A stretch of DNA of 64,000 nt from Parvularcula sp. LCG005 (GTDB lineage: Bacteria > Pseudomonadota > Alphaproteobacteria > Caulobacterales > Parvularculaceae). The position numbers were made by a program, and so were the translations under genes. The stretch covers positions 434,001-498,000 of the forward strand of contig NZ_CP136758.1 in the NCBI RefSeq assembly GCF_032930845.1. Direction: 5' to 3'. Shown piece by piece: positions 53,061-62,427 of this stretch; positions within the stretch are counted from its first letter, which is position 1, and every line of letters starts with the position of its first letter. Under the pieces are notes generated by a model. It saw only the letters and a program-made list of their open reading frames with translations, ran no database searches and was not told the DNA's origin.

Positions 53061-55172
53061 ATGACCGAACTCCGCACGATCAAAGTCAATGGCCGCGAGA
53101 TCGATGTCGATCCCAATCTCACCCTGCTGCAGGCCTGCGAGGCCGCCGGTGAGGAAATCCCGCGTTTCTGCTACCACGAACGGCTGTCGATCGCCGGCAA
53201 TTGCCGCATGTGCCTGATCGAGGTCAAAGGCGGGCCACCCAAGCCGGTCGCCTCCTGCGCGCAGAATGTCAAAGATTTGCGCCCCGGACCGGAAGGCCAG
53301 CCGCCGGAGATGTTCACCAACACACCGATGGTGAAGAAGGCCCGCGAAGGGGTGATGGAGTTCCTGCTCATCAACCACCCGCTGGACTGCCCGATCTGTG
53401 ACCAGGGCGGGGAGTGTGACCTGCAGGACCAGGCTGTGGCCTATGGCCGTGGCGAATCGCGGTTCGAAGAGAACAAGCGCGCGGTCGAAGAAAAATATAT
53501 GGGCCCGCTGATCAAGACGATCATGACCCGCTGTATCCAGTGCACGCGTTGCGTCCGTTTCGCGACGGAAGTCGCGGGCGTGAACGATCTTGGCCTCGTC
53601 AATCGCGGCGAGAATGCCGAGATCACGACCTACCTTGAAAAGGCGGTCGGCTCTGAGCTCACCGGCAATCTGATTGACGTCTGTCCGGTCGGCGCGCTGA
53701 CCTCCAAGCCTTACGCGTTCACCGCGCGTCCTTGGGAGCTGCGCAAGACCGAGACCATTGATGTGATGGACGCGCTGGGCACGAATATCCGAGTCGATAG
53801 CCGGGGCCGTGAAGTGCTTCGCATCCTGCCGCGCATTCACAACGATGTGAACGAGGAATGGCTGTCCGATAAGGGCCGGTTCATCTGGGATGGCCTGAAG
53901 AAGCGTCGGCTTGACCGGCCCTATGTCCGTGTGAACGGCAAATTGCAGGCCGCGAGCTGGTCTGAGGCCTTTGCCGCGATCAAGGCCCGCCTCGACATGA
54001 CGGCCTCCGACAAGATCGGTGCGCTGGTTGGCGACCTTGTGCCAGCCGAAGCCATCAAGGCGCTGAAGGACCTCACCGATGCCCTCGGCACGCCGCACCG
54101 CGACTGTCGTCAGGATGGCTCGATGATGGGGGTCCTGCCGGACGGCGGCGAAGCCCCGCGCAGCACCTACACCTTTGGCTCAACTGTTGCCGCGATCGAT
54201 GAGGCCGATGTCATTCTGCTGGTCGGCACCAATCCGCGCGTCGAAGCCCCTGTCCTGAATGCCCGCATCCGCCGGAATTTCCTCGACAAGATGGATCTGA
54301 AGATTGGCCTGGTGGGCGGCGCGGAGGATCTGACCTACGGCTATACCCATCTCGGGTCCGACCCGTCGGCGATCGGCAAGCTGGACAGTGATTTCTTCCA
54401 GGCCCTGCTTGATGCGAAAAAGCCGATGATCATTGTCGGTGCCGCCGCCTTTGGTGGTGAGACCGGCAGCGCGATGATGAACGCTGTCCTTTCTCTGGCG
54501 GGCCAGGTCGGTGCGATCACACCGGAATGGAATGGCTTCAACGTTCTGCAGACCGCGGCATCGCGCGTCGGCGCGCTCGACCTTGGGTTCGTGCCCGGGG
54601 CTGGCGGAAAATCCTTCCACCAGATCCTCGATGCGGCCGAGACCGGCGACATTGAATTTGTCTACAATCTGGGTGCCGATGAGTGCGACACCGACAAGCT
54701 GTCCAAGGCGTTCGTTGTCTATCAGGGACACCATGGTGACGCCGGCGCCCGCACGGCAGACGTTATCCTGCCTGGTGCCGCGTACACTGAGCAGTCAGGC
54801 ATGTACGTCAACACTGAAGGTCGCGTTCAATTGGCCCAGCGCGCCTACTTCCCATTTGGTGAAGCGCGCGAAGACTGGTCCATTCTGCGCGCACTGTCCG
54901 GCGTGCTCGGCAAGACCTTGCCCTATGATGACATCTTCGCCCTTCGTCAGGCGATGATGGAGGACAACTCCTCCTTCGTCAGCATTGGCTCGGTCTCACC
55001 GGCGATGAGCCCTGATGCCGGTGTCTATCAATCGGGTGAAGGCGAGCTTCCAGCATCGTTCCGGCCGGCCTTTGGCAATTACTACCTCGCCAACCCCATC
55101 GCACGGGCCAGTGAGACGATGCGGGCCTGTGTTGAGGCCTATGCGCCGACCGCGCGCCTTGCAGCTGAATAA
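53061..55172 (+). CDS. nuoG: NADH-quinone oxidoreductase subunit G
   Basis: NuoG is the largest subunit of the NADH-oxidising arm of complex I. The 703-residue protein has a 2Fe-2S ferredoxin domain (Cys37, 48, 51, 66), the His/Cys-ligated 4Fe-4S motif HPLDCPICDQGGECD (His106, Cys110, 113, 119) and a further cluster (CIQCTRC, 158-164) before a molybdopterin-oxidoreductase-like C-terminal half. The preceding gap of about 290 bp holds no clear promoter. A terminator follows at 55179. Confidence 0.97.
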   Translation: MTELRTIKVNGREIDVDPNLTLLQACEAAGEEIPRFCYHERLSIAGNCRMCLIEVKGGPPKPVASCAQNVKDLRPGPEGQPPEMFTNTPMVKKAREGVMEFLLINHPLDCPICDQGGECDLQDQAVAYGRGESRFEENKRAVEEKYMGPLIKTIMTRCIQCTRCVRFATEVAGVNDLGLVNRGENAEITTYLEKAVGSELTGNLIDVCPVGALTSKPYAFTARPWELRKTETIDVMDALGTNIRVDSRGREVLRILPRIHNDVNEEWLSDKGRFIWDGLKKRRLDRPYVRVNGKLQAASWSEAFAAIKARLDMTASDKIGALVGDLVPAEAIKALKDLTDALGTPHRDCRQDGSMMGVLPDGGEAPRSTYTFGSTVAAIDEADVILLVGTNPRVEAPVLNARIRRNFLDKMDLKIGLVGGAEDLTYGYTHLGSDPSAIGKLDSDFFQALLDAKKPMIIVGAAAFGGETGSAMMNAVLSLAGQVGAITPEWNGFNVLQTAASRVGALDLGFVPGAGGKSFHQILDAAETGDIEFVYNLGADECDTDKLSKAFVVYQGHHGDAGARTADVILPGAAYTEQSGMYVNTEGRVQLAQRAYFPFGEAREDWSILRALSGVLGKTLPYDDIFALRQAMMEDNSSFVSIGSVSPAMSPDAGVYQSGEGELPASFRPAFGNYYLANPIARASETMRACVEAYAPTARLAAE

Positions 55173-55178
55173 ATCGGG

Positions 55179-55202
55179 AAGGGCACCGGAAGGTGCCCTT
55201 TT
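55179..55202 (+). terminator. Terminator after nuoG
   Basis: AAGGGCACC and GGTGCCCTT form a 9-bp stem with loop GGAA, followed by a short T run. It lies 7 bases after the nuoG stop. It probably ends the nuoG transcript, so nuoH would need its own promoter. Confidence 0.7.
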
Positions 55203-55209
55203 GCTTGGC

Positions 55210-55641
55210 CTATTGCAGCACCCAGGCATCGACCCCGCCATCGATCCCGTCGCCCACATAGCCAAAGAGGCCATCGGCTCCCTGAGTCGGTGTGATGACG
55301 AAGACGGGAATGCTGCCGCTGACCAGCATATCGATGCGGATGTCGTCGCCCACACCCGACAGGGATGTGTTGGCGCGGCGCAGGTGGGCACGAAGATCGT
55401 CGTCTGGCGTGATGTCGAGGATGAAGGCCTGATTGCCCGTCGCATGGGCCGCCGGTCTGCTGTCGCTCGCCTCGGTCGCGACGATCCGGCCATCCAATTT
55501 TGTGATATTCAGCGTTCGAATCGGGTCGACGGATCGTCCCTCGGTGCAGATCGTGATCGATTGGTCGGTGCGGCATTCCGCAGCGGCAGGGCCGACAAGA
55601 ACGCTGGCGGCCATAACAAGGTGAATCAAAACGCGTTTCAT
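55210..55641 (-). CDS. Hypothetical exported protein between nuoG and nuoH
   Basis: This 143-residue protein has a signal peptide (MKRVLIHLVMAASVLVGPAA, cleavage near AA-EC). The mature part starts with two cysteines (CRTDQSITIC) that could pair, then a beta-rich domain (IRTLNITKLDGRIVATE, IDMLVSGSIPVFVITP). I do not recognise the family. ATG at 55641 is preferred over the start 12 codons upstream because it begins the signal peptide. It runs antisense to the nuo genes. Confidence 0.65.
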   Translation of the reverse strand: MKRVLIHLVMAASVLVGPAAAECRTDQSITICTEGRSVDPIRTLNITKLDGRIVATEASDSRPAAHATGNQAFILDITPDDDLRAHLRRANTSLSGVGDDIRIDMLVSGSIPVFVITPTQGADGLFGYVGDGIDGGVDAWVLQ

Positions 55642-55773
55642 GAACGCAGCTTTCCCTGCCGGCGCCGGGTTGACCACCCCCTCAGGGTTAATATCGGCAG
55701 AAAAACCTTTTGATGCTTTACCAGATCGCAGAACCGCTTTTCTTGCCCGGCGGCTTGGGCTAGAGGCCCCGCC

Positions 55774-56841
55774 ATGGACTTCAATTTTCTCGTCGAGCGC
55801 AACTGGGATGCCCCGGTTTTCGCCACCCTGATCACGGGTCTTCAGATCCTCGCGCTGGTGCTGATCCTTCTGGTCGGCGTCGCCTTTCTTATCCTGTTCG
55901 ACCGCAAGGTCTGGGCCGCGGTACAGATGCGAAAGGGACCGAACGTGGTGGGGGCCTTTGGCCTGCTGCAGTCCTTCGCTGACCTGACGAAATTCCTTCT
56001 CAAGGAAGTCATTATTCCGGCGGGGGCGGACAAGACGGTTTTCATCATCGCGCCGTTCATCACGGCGCTGCTCGCCATGATTTCTTGGGCGGTGGTGCCG
56101 GTCGGAGACAATCTGGTGGTGGCGGACATCAATGTCGGCATCCTCTATTTGTTCGCGATCTCCTCCCTTGGGGTCTACGGGATCATCATGGGCGGCTGGG
56201 CGTCGAACTCGAAATATCCCTTCCTCGGTTCGCTCCGGTCAGCGGCGCAGATGGTGTCCTACGAGGTCTCTTTGGGTTTCATCATCATCTCCGTCCTGCT
56301 GCTCGTCGGTTCGATGAATCTCACCGACATCGTGGAAAGCCAGGACCGGGGCCTTGGTATTCTGAACTGGCATTTCATCCCGCTCTTCCCGCTCTTCGTG
56401 ATGTTCTTCATCTCGGCGCTGGCGGAAACGAACCGTCCGCCCTTCGACCTGCCTGAAGCCGAATCGGAACTCGTGGCCGGCTACCAAGTGGAATATTCCT
56501 CGTCGCTGTACCTGCTCTTCATGCTCGGCGAGTATCTCAACATCGTCCTGATGTGCGCGATGACGACGATCCTGTTCCTGGGCGGCTGGCATTCGCCGGT
56601 GGGCAATTTCCTCGGCCTTGATGCGATCGGACCGATCTGGTTTGCCCTCAAGGTGGTCTTCATGTTCTTCATGTTCGCCATGGTGAAAGCCATCGTGCCG
56701 CGTTACCGCTATGACCAGCTGATGCGGATTGGATGGAAGCTGTTCCTGCCGACATCGATACTGTACCTGTTGGGTGTCGCCGCGTTCCTGATCTTCTTCC
56801 CCGATGTCGCCGACATGTTCCAAAGCTGGAGGGCTAACTGA
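55774..56841 (+). CDS. nuoH: NADH-quinone oxidoreductase subunit H
   Basis: NuoH is the membrane subunit next to the quinone site of complex I. The 355-residue protein has eight or so hydrophobic helices and the family's conserved loops, [19 protein letters not shown] and [20 protein letters not shown], with the acidic residues that take part in quinone-coupled proton movement. It overlaps nuoI by one base (TGATG). Confidence 0.97.
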   Translation: MDFNFLVERNWDAPVFATLITGLQILALVLILLVGVAFLILFDRKVWAAVQMRKGPNVVGAFGLLQSFADLTKFLLKEVIIPAGADKTVFIIAPFITALLAMISWAVVPVGDNLVVADINVGILYLFAISSLGVYGIIMGGWASNSKYPFLGSLRSAAQMVSYEVSLGFIIISVLLLVGSMNLTDIVESQDRGLGILNWHFIPLFPLFVMFFISALAETNRPPFDLPEAESELVAGYQVEYSSSLYLLFMLGEYLNIVLMCAMTTILFLGGWHSPVGNFLGLDAIGPIWFALKVVFMFFMFAMVKAIVPRYRYDQLMRIGWKLFLPTSILYLLGVAAFLIFFPDVADMFQSWRAN

Positions 56842-57329
56842 TGTCTCGAATTGCCCAAGCACTCAAAGGCGCGCTGCTGGCTGATTTTGTCAGCGCGTTC
56901 TTTCTGGCCATGAAGTATTATTTCCGGCCGAAATTCACGGTGAACTATCCGTTTGAGCGCGGGCCTGTCTCGCCGCGTTTCCGGGGTGAACACGCCCTGC
57001 GCCGCTATCCGAACGGGGAAGAGCGCTGCATTGCCTGCAAGCTGTGTGAGGCTGTCTGCCCAGCGCAGGCGATCACCATTGATGCCGAAGAACGTGAAGA
57101 CGGCTCCCGCCGGACCACACGCTACGACATCGACATGACCAAGTGCATCTATTGCGGCTTCTGTCAGGAGGCCTGCCCGGTGGACGCTATTGTCGAGGGG
57201 CCGAACCTCGAATTTGCGACCGAGACCCGCGAAGAGCTGTTCTACGACAAGGAACGGCTGATCGCCAATGGCGACCGCTGGGAGCGTCAGATCGCCAAGA
57301 ATCTCGAGCTCGACGCGCCTTACCGGTAA
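56841..57329 (+). CDS. nuoI: NADH-quinone oxidoreductase subunit I
   Basis: NuoI carries two 4Fe-4S clusters linking NuoG to the quinone site. The 162-residue protein has both ferredoxin motifs: [11 protein letters not shown] (Cys63, 66, 69 and Cys73) and [11 protein letters not shown] (Cys102, 105, 108 and Cys112). Its start overlaps nuoH by one base, so the two are translated together. A strong terminator follows; nuoJ-N are not in the next 6.6 kb. Confidence 0.98.
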   Translation: MSRIAQALKGALLADFVSAFFLAMKYYFRPKFTVNYPFERGPVSPRFRGEHALRRYPNGEERCIACKLCEAVCPAQAITIDAEEREDGSRRTTRYDIDMTKCIYCGFCQEACPVDAIVEGPNLEFATETREELFYDKERLIANGDRWERQIAKNLELDAPYR

Positions 57330-57355
57330 GGCTCAGGCCTATCGAAAGATTTCGG

Positions 57356-57381
57356 GGCGGCACTCCGGTGCCGCCTTTTTT
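57356..57381 (+). terminator. Rho-independent terminator after nuoHI
   Basis: GGCGGCAC and GTGCCGCC form an 8-bp stem with loop TCCG, followed by six T. It lies 27 bp after the nuoI stop and just before the convergent gene's end, closing the nuoHI transcript. Confidence 0.85.
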
Positions 57382-57385
57382 GTGT

Positions 57386-57952
57386 CTAGCGGCGCTGAAT
57401 ATTTGGTGTCGTGGCGCAGGCAGCGTCGGCGAGCGCGCCATCGGGCAGGGTGCGGCACCAGTGCTGGCGGACCTCCCAGCTTTGCTCAATCGTCCCCATG
57501 GCGTCGATCTGTGACACAGTGAGGCGGAGCAGTGAGTCCGGAACAGCGTTCCAATACGTGGCGGCAAAGGCCACCCGCCATTCCATCTCGGACGGGGTGA
57601 CGTAGGGGGCCACGGCATAGGCCTGCAGCAGGGCGCCCAAAGCTTCGCGGTCTGGTGCACCGTTCTGCGCGGCCGCTGCGTGGGCGAGCCTGTGCCAGGC
57701 GGCCGGGGCGTTGGGCGCGGCTTTTGTTTCCAGCTGCGCAGCCCGGTGGGCCAAGGCAAGGTCGCCACGTGCCGCAGCGCGCATCCCCAGCGCCCTGTAA
57801 TAGGCACTGCCGCGATGCTGAGGCAGGGTGGAAGCGGTGACGTCTTCAAATGAGCGGTGCGGAAGGCTTAACAGAACGTAGCCACAATAAAGAGAAAGAC
57901 ACCCTATCAAGGTAAATATCGTGGTAAGTATAAACCGTGCGCTTTTCTTCAT
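57386..57952 (-). CDS. Hypothetical membrane-anchored helical-repeat protein
   Basis: This 188-residue protein starts with a membrane segment (FILTTIFTLIGCLSLYCGYV) and continues with alanine-rich helices (GMRAAARGDLALAHRAAQLE, PAAWHRLAHAAAA) that look like two or three TPR-type repeats. It ends in a cysteine-containing tail. Family unknown; a periplasmic-facing, anchored scaffold is likely. The N-terminal region is less GC-rich than the neighbours. Confidence 0.6.
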   Translation of the reverse strand: MKKSARFILTTIFTLIGCLSLYCGYVLLSLPHRSFEDVTASTLPQHRGSAYYRALGMRAAARGDLALAHRAAQLETKAAPNAPAAWHRLAHAAAAQNGAPDREALGALLQAYAVAPYVTPSEMEWRVAFAATYWNAVPDSLLRLTVSQIDAMGTIEQSWEVRQHWCRTLPDGALADAACATTPNIQRR

Positions 57953-58053
57953 TTCATCAACTCTATTGAGTTTTTCGCTTTAAACCCAATCGGCTTTACG
58001 TCGCCTTAAGTCATCTCGCCTAAGCCGGTTGCGTAAGAGTATGGAGTTTGAAG

Positions 58054-58335
58054 ATGGCCAAAGCAGCAGTCGCCCCCACCTATGATGAAGCCGGCCCCGC
58101 CGTCGATCAGGCGAAGCCATCGCCAAAGGCCCCTCAGGAAACGCTGAATATCGATGCGCAGAGCGCGGCCCTGTCGCCAGCCCGGCGCATGCAGGAAACG
58201 CTTGGCCGTGAATTTGGTGATGCGGCGGAAGCCATTGAGCCCTGGCCGATCCGCCGCACCGTTGCATTTGTGATCTTTGCCTGCGGCGCATTTTGGACCG
58301 CGGTGTATTTCGCGGTCGCCGCCATCGCAGGCTGA
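58054..58335 (+). CDS. Hypothetical single-pass membrane protein
   Basis: This 93-residue protein has a Pro/Ala-rich, disordered-looking N-terminal half (AKAAVAPTYDEAGPAVDQAK) and one C-terminal membrane helix (TVAFVIFACGAFWTAVYFAV). ATG at 58054 follows a GGAG 7 bases upstream and is preferred over the TTG two codons earlier. It ends 4 bp before the convergent galU gene. Function not recognised. Confidence 0.55.
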   Translation: MAKAAVAPTYDEAGPAVDQAKPSPKAPQETLNIDAQSAALSPARRMQETLGREFGDAAEAIEPWPIRRTVAFVIFACGAFWTAVYFAVAAIAG

Positions 58336-58339
58336 TCGA

Positions 58340-59215
58340 TCAGACGTAGGATTTGATCCAGTCTTTCAGGTCGCTGGCGAACTCGTCGCGACCCATGGCG
58401 AAGGCGATATTCGCTTTCACGAAGCCCAGTTTCGACCCGCAATCATGACTTTCACCCTCATAGGTGACGGCAAAGAACGGCTGGTCGTTCATCAGTTCCG
58501 CCATGGCATCGGTCAGCTGGATCTCGCCGCCTGCGCCTTTGCCGGTATTGGCGAGGATGCCAAAGACTTCTGGCTGCAGAATATACCGGCCCATGATGGA
58601 CAGGTTTGACGGCGCCTTGTCGACGTCCGGCTTCTCCACCATTCCCGACATTTCGATTTTAGAGCCTGTCGCGTCGCCTTTGGGCGCGATGATGCCGTAT
58701 TTGTTGACGTCCTCATGGGGGACTTCCTCGACGGCGATAATGTTCGCACCCGCTTCGTATTTGTCGACCATCTGTTTCAGGCAGCCTTTCTCGCCCTTGA
58801 CGATGACGTCGGGCAGGAGAACGGCGAACGGCTCGTCACCCACGATATCGCGGGCGCACCAGATGGCGTGGCCGAGGCCGAGCGGCTGTTGCTGGCGCGT
58901 GAACGAGCAACCGCCTGCCGGCAGGACCGACTGCATCGTCTCGTTATAGATGGCCGTTTTGTTCTTGGCCTGCAGCGCGGATTCCAGTTCGACCTGATGA
59001 TCGAAATAGTCTTCGATGGCGCCTTTTCCGCGGCCTGTCACGAACACGATGTGTTCAATACCGGCTTCACGGGCTTCATCGACCACGTACTGGATCAGCG
59101 GGCGATCCACGACCGTCAGCAATTCTTTCGGGATGGACTTGGTCGCGGGCAGAACACGCGTGCCGAAACCGGCAACGGGAATGACGGCTTTGCGGATCTT
59201 GCTCGGGCTGGACAT
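58340..59215 (-). CDS. galU: UTP-glucose-1-phosphate uridylyltransferase
   Basis: GalU makes UDP-glucose, the donor for glycans, exopolysaccharide and LPS parts. The 291-residue protein has the nucleotide-binding start AVIPVAGFGTRVLPATKSIP with the catalytic lysine region PKELLTVVDRPLIQY, then GRGKGAIEDYFD and GEIQLTDAM. ATG at 59215 follows AAGGAA; the frame 19 codons upstream gives an atypical N-terminus. It could feed the polysaccharide locus at the left edge of the window. Confidence 0.96.
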   Translation of the reverse strand: MSSPSKIRKAVIPVAGFGTRVLPATKSIPKELLTVVDRPLIQYVVDEAREAGIEHIVFVTGRGKGAIEDYFDHQVELESALQAKNKTAIYNETMQSVLPAGGCSFTRQQQPLGLGHAIWCARDIVGDEPFAVLLPDVIVKGEKGCLKQMVDKYEAGANIIAVEEVPHEDVNKYGIIAPKGDATGSKIEMSGMVEKPDVDKAPSNLSIMGRYILQPEVFGILANTGKGAGGEIQLTDAMAELMNDQPFFAVTYEGESHDCGSKLGFVKANIAFAMGRDEFASDLKDWIKSYV

Positions 59216-59287
59216 CTTGAATTCCTTCTCTCTTTCGGGTCGTCGATTACGCATTGTCTGGTCTGTGCTCAAGCCTGGGGGTGTTGT

Positions 59288-60733
59288 CTATCGCACCCAG
59301 AAGGCTTTCGTGAGCATGACCATGAGGGTGAAAAATTCGAGCCGCCCGGCAATCATCGCAAAACTGAGGATCGCTTTGGCGGCATCGGGCAGGGGGGCAA
59401 AATTGCCAGCGGGTCCGATGATGGGCCCAAGGCCAGGCCCCACATTGGCAACTGAGGTCGCACCCGCCGTCAGGGCGGTCAGCAGGTCGAGCCCCATCAT
59501 GGTCAGGGCGGCCGCGACAAGCGCAATCAACACCATGAAAATGATGAGAAACGACAGGATCGACTGGATCAGGTCCGTCTCGATGTGCCTGCCATTATAA
59601 TTGATCGGCGTGACACGGGATGGACTGACCAGCCCTTTCAGGTGGGACATGATGAGCAAATACAGGATCTGGAAGCGATACATCTTGATGCCCCCTGATG
59701 TAGAGCCCGAGCAGCCTCCGACGACGGTCAGAAGGAAAAATAACCCCACCGCCCAGTTGCCCCACTGGGTATAGTCGACGGTCGCATAGCCTGTGGTGGT
59801 GACCACGGAGACGATGTTGAAGGCCGCCGCAGTCAGGGCCTCGCCAATTGCCATGTCGTCGAGATAGGCAAGGCTCAGCCCGACGCCCAGGGTCGTCAGG
59901 CCCAGCATCCACAGGAACAGCGGCACCTGCGCGTCCGAGGTGAAGTTCAGCGTGGCCAGATTGAGCGCGCGGACATAGATTACAAAGGGAATGGCGGCGA
60001 GCACCATGAACACGATGGCCACCCATTGCAGCGCCATGTTCTGGAAATAGCCAAAAGAGCTGTCATGGGTTGAATAGCCGCCTGTGGAGACGGTCGTCAT
60101 GGCGTGATTGACCGCATCAAATGCAGTCATGCCCAGCAGGCCGTAGATGATGGCGCAGACGATCGTCATACCCAGATAGATGGCGCCGATGGTGCGGATC
60201 AGGTCGGTGGAACTGGCCAGCACCTTGTCGGAGGTGTCGGAGCTCTCGGTGCGAAAAAGCTGCATCCCCGCCACTCGCATGAAGGGCAACATGAACAGCG
60301 CCATCACGATAATCCCGATGCCGCCAATCCATTGCAGAAACGATCGCCAGAACAGGAGGGCCGCTGGCAGGGTATCTAGATCGGTCAGGACGGTGGCGCC
60401 CGTGGTCGTGAACCCGGACGCTGCCTCAAAATAAGCGTCCACCATGCTCATGCCCGCGCCGAGAAACGGGATGGCAGCGACCGCAGGCAGCACGAACCAG
60501 CTGGCCGTGGTGAGAAGGAAGGCCTGGCGGCGATCGAGAAAGAATTCGCCTGGCTTGTAGCCCACCACAACGCAAAGCGATCCCAGAAAAATGGACGTGA
60601 ACATGGCCCATTCAATGGCGGGCAGCCCGCGCTCGTGACGAATAACATCAAACAGAACCAGCGGGATCATCATCACCGCAAGGATGAGCAGCAGGATCCC
60701 GATAACCCGGATGACCGGGGCAAAATCTTTCAT
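59288..60733 (-). CDS. trkH: TrkH-type potassium uptake protein
   Basis: TrkH is the pore subunit of the Trk potassium system, gated by a cytoplasmic NAD-binding TrkA. The 481-residue membrane protein has the four selectivity repeats of M-P-M type, including AASGFTTTGATVL, HAMTTVSTGGYSTHD, FNIVSVVTTTGYAT and LTAGATSVANVGPGLG, each with a glycine that lines the filter. ATG at 60733 is chosen because the upstream part does not fit a TrkH N-terminus. No trkA is adjacent. Confidence 0.95.
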   Translation of the reverse strand: MKDFAPVIRVIGILLLILAVMMIPLVLFDVIRHERGLPAIEWAMFTSIFLGSLCVVVGYKPGEFFLDRRQAFLLTTASWFVLPAVAAIPFLGAGMSMVDAYFEAASGFTTTGATVLTDLDTLPAALLFWRSFLQWIGGIGIIVMALFMLPFMRVAGMQLFRTESSDTSDKVLASSTDLIRTIGAIYLGMTIVCAIIYGLLGMTAFDAVNHAMTTVSTGGYSTHDSSFGYFQNMALQWVAIVFMVLAAIPFVIYVRALNLATLNFTSDAQVPLFLWMLGLTTLGVGLSLAYLDDMAIGEALTAAAFNIVSVVTTTGYATVDYTQWGNWAVGLFFLLTVVGGCSGSTSGGIKMYRFQILYLLIMSHLKGLVSPSRVTPINYNGRHIETDLIQSILSFLIIFMVLIALVAAALTMMGLDLLTALTAGATSVANVGPGLGPIIGPAGNFAPLPDAAKAILSFAMIAGRLEFFTLMVMLTKAFWVR

Positions 60734-61041
60734 GACGGTCGTCTCGTTAATTCCCGGCGCTCTACACGCTGGCACAGCCTTCACATAGTCCTGCTCGGCC
60801 AAAGGGTAAAATCACCTTTTGCCGGAGATAGTATCGGGATTTGTAGCGACCGGCGGGCATTTTGTGTGTATGCGGACCATATTGTAATTCACGTGTTGGA
60901 TTCAACATGGTAAATGGATATTCATTATCCTGAAGAATGTATGAAGATATTCTTTTGACAATTCCCGTGTCGGGTTCATCGTGACTTAACCACAATCAGG
61001 CAGAACAGTCCGCAACTTGTTGAGTAGGGCTTTCTGGCAAT
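60734..61041. other. 308-bp divergent intergenic region, AT-richer
   Basis: It separates the divergent trkH and methyltransferase genes and must hold both promoters. It is visibly less GC-rich than the surroundings. A TTGACA at about 60956 is a good -35 for the plus strand, but I see no good -10 at the right distance. No RNA gene or long repeat is seen. Confidence 0.4.
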
Positions 61042-62346
61042 ATGACCGAGACATTCCTTTCCGCTTGCCGTGCATGCGGTGGTTCTCATCTGACCCCCGC
61101 TTTTACCCTTGGCACGGACAATGCCTGGGCATTCTGTGGCGATGCGAGTGGTGAGGGCGGTTGTGGTCTTCTGCAGCGGGCGACAATTGGCGGCGCAAAA
61201 TTCCGTCATGCCATTCCGTCCCTGTCGTGGACGGAACAGTATCGCCTCCGCGGTGCCGTTGCCGGTGCCTTGGAGATGGTCACGACACGCGATGGTGTGG
61301 CGCTGGATATTGGCTGCGGCAATGGCGCACTCCTTGCCGGATACCCCCGCTGGATCACCCCTATCGGGATTGATGAACGGCTGGAGCGGACCGGGCCGAC
61401 GGATTGGGGCATTGGCATTGCCGATGATTTCCTCGCCGACAGCGCGCAGGAGACGCTTTCAACTACAGCGGCCAACGGGTTTGACATCATCACTTGCGTT
61501 GATGCGCTGGAGCGGACGGACGATCCGACCACCTTCCTGCATCACGTGAAATCTCTGCTGGCTCGTGACGGCGTCTTTGTCCTTGAGACGCCCTATGCCG
61601 CGCTGGCCCTGCCGCGCACAATGACCAGCACCTTCCATCGCCAGTCGATGGCCGTCTATACCCTGGCAACACTGGAGCGCCTGGCGCGCAATGCCGGCTT
61701 CCGTATTGTCCGTGGACAGATGACAGAATCCGCCGGCGGTTCCATCCGGCTCTATCTGTCTCATGATACCTATCATGGTCACGACTACGGCCCGTGGTTC
61801 GAAATGCTCGCGCGTCTGTGGGATGAGGAGAACGCTCTCTGTCTGAAGGGGCGTGCTGCCTACCACGCCTATCAGATGCGCCTTGACGCACGGGCCCACG
61901 ATGTGGCCGCCCTGAAAGCCCAGATGATCCGCGGTGGTGAACACGCCTATGTCATCGGTACCTGCTCCCGCACCATGGGCATGCTGCAGGCTGGTGATCT
62001 CGACTACGATGTCATCTCCGCCCATATCGGCGATGTCGCGCGGGAAGGTTTCCCTGAAATCATCACTGACGAAATTGCGCGTGATGCAGCCCCCGATGTC
62101 CTGATCGCGCCGACCTGGCGCCGCCGCGAGACGTTGGAAAGCTGGCAGGAAGCCGTCATGGATGGCACACGGATCGTGTTCGTGGAGCCTGAACTCTTGG
62201 TCGTGGACGCCTCCAACTATGCCATGGAACTGGGACGCGCGCTCGCGGTCACCGACGGACCGGGCAGCGTTGAAACGCTGCGGGCGGCTCTGTCTGCGAT
62301 GCGCGGTCCGAAGCTGAAAGTCGTCACTCCCCTCGTGGCGGTCTGA
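61042..62346 (+). CDS. Class I SAM-dependent methyltransferase, sugar C-methyltransferase type
   Basis: This 434-residue protein has the three-part layout of TylCIII/NovU-like sugar C-methyltransferases: an N-terminal zinc site (Cys9, Cys12, Cys32, Cys41), a SAM-binding Rossmann core (VALDIGCGNGALL, residues 87-98; then NGFDIITCVDALERTDD) and a C-terminal alpha/beta domain (GGEHAYVIGTCSRTMGML, ITDEIARDAAPDVLIAPTWR). The substrate would be a nucleotide-linked deoxysugar. ATG at 61042. It is upstream of the phosphoesterase gene by 81 bp. Confidence 0.82.
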   Translation: MTETFLSACRACGGSHLTPAFTLGTDNAWAFCGDASGEGGCGLLQRATIGGAKFRHAIPSLSWTEQYRLRGAVAGALEMVTTRDGVALDIGCGNGALLAGYPRWITPIGIDERLERTGPTDWGIGIADDFLADSAQETLSTTAANGFDIITCVDALERTDDPTTFLHHVKSLLARDGVFVLETPYAALALPRTMTSTFHRQSMAVYTLATLERLARNAGFRIVRGQMTESAGGSIRLYLSHDTYHGHDYGPWFEMLARLWDEENALCLKGRAAYHAYQMRLDARAHDVAALKAQMIRGGEHAYVIGTCSRTMGMLQAGDLDYDVISAHIGDVAREGFPEIITDEIARDAAPDVLIAPTWRRRETLESWQEAVMDGTRIVFVEPELLVVDASNYAMELGRALAVTDGPGSVETLRAALSAMRGPKLKVVTPLVAV

Positions 62347-62427
62347 CGCAAGGCGCCAGTACCCGCGCCCCCGTGACGGGACGGCGGGAAGCTGGTACCC
62401 AGCCTTTTCGATTGTGAAAGGGTGCCG

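Noticed and set aside
53171-54734. Minus-strand open frames inside nuoG
   Set aside because: Shadows of a clear complex I gene in GC-rich sequence.
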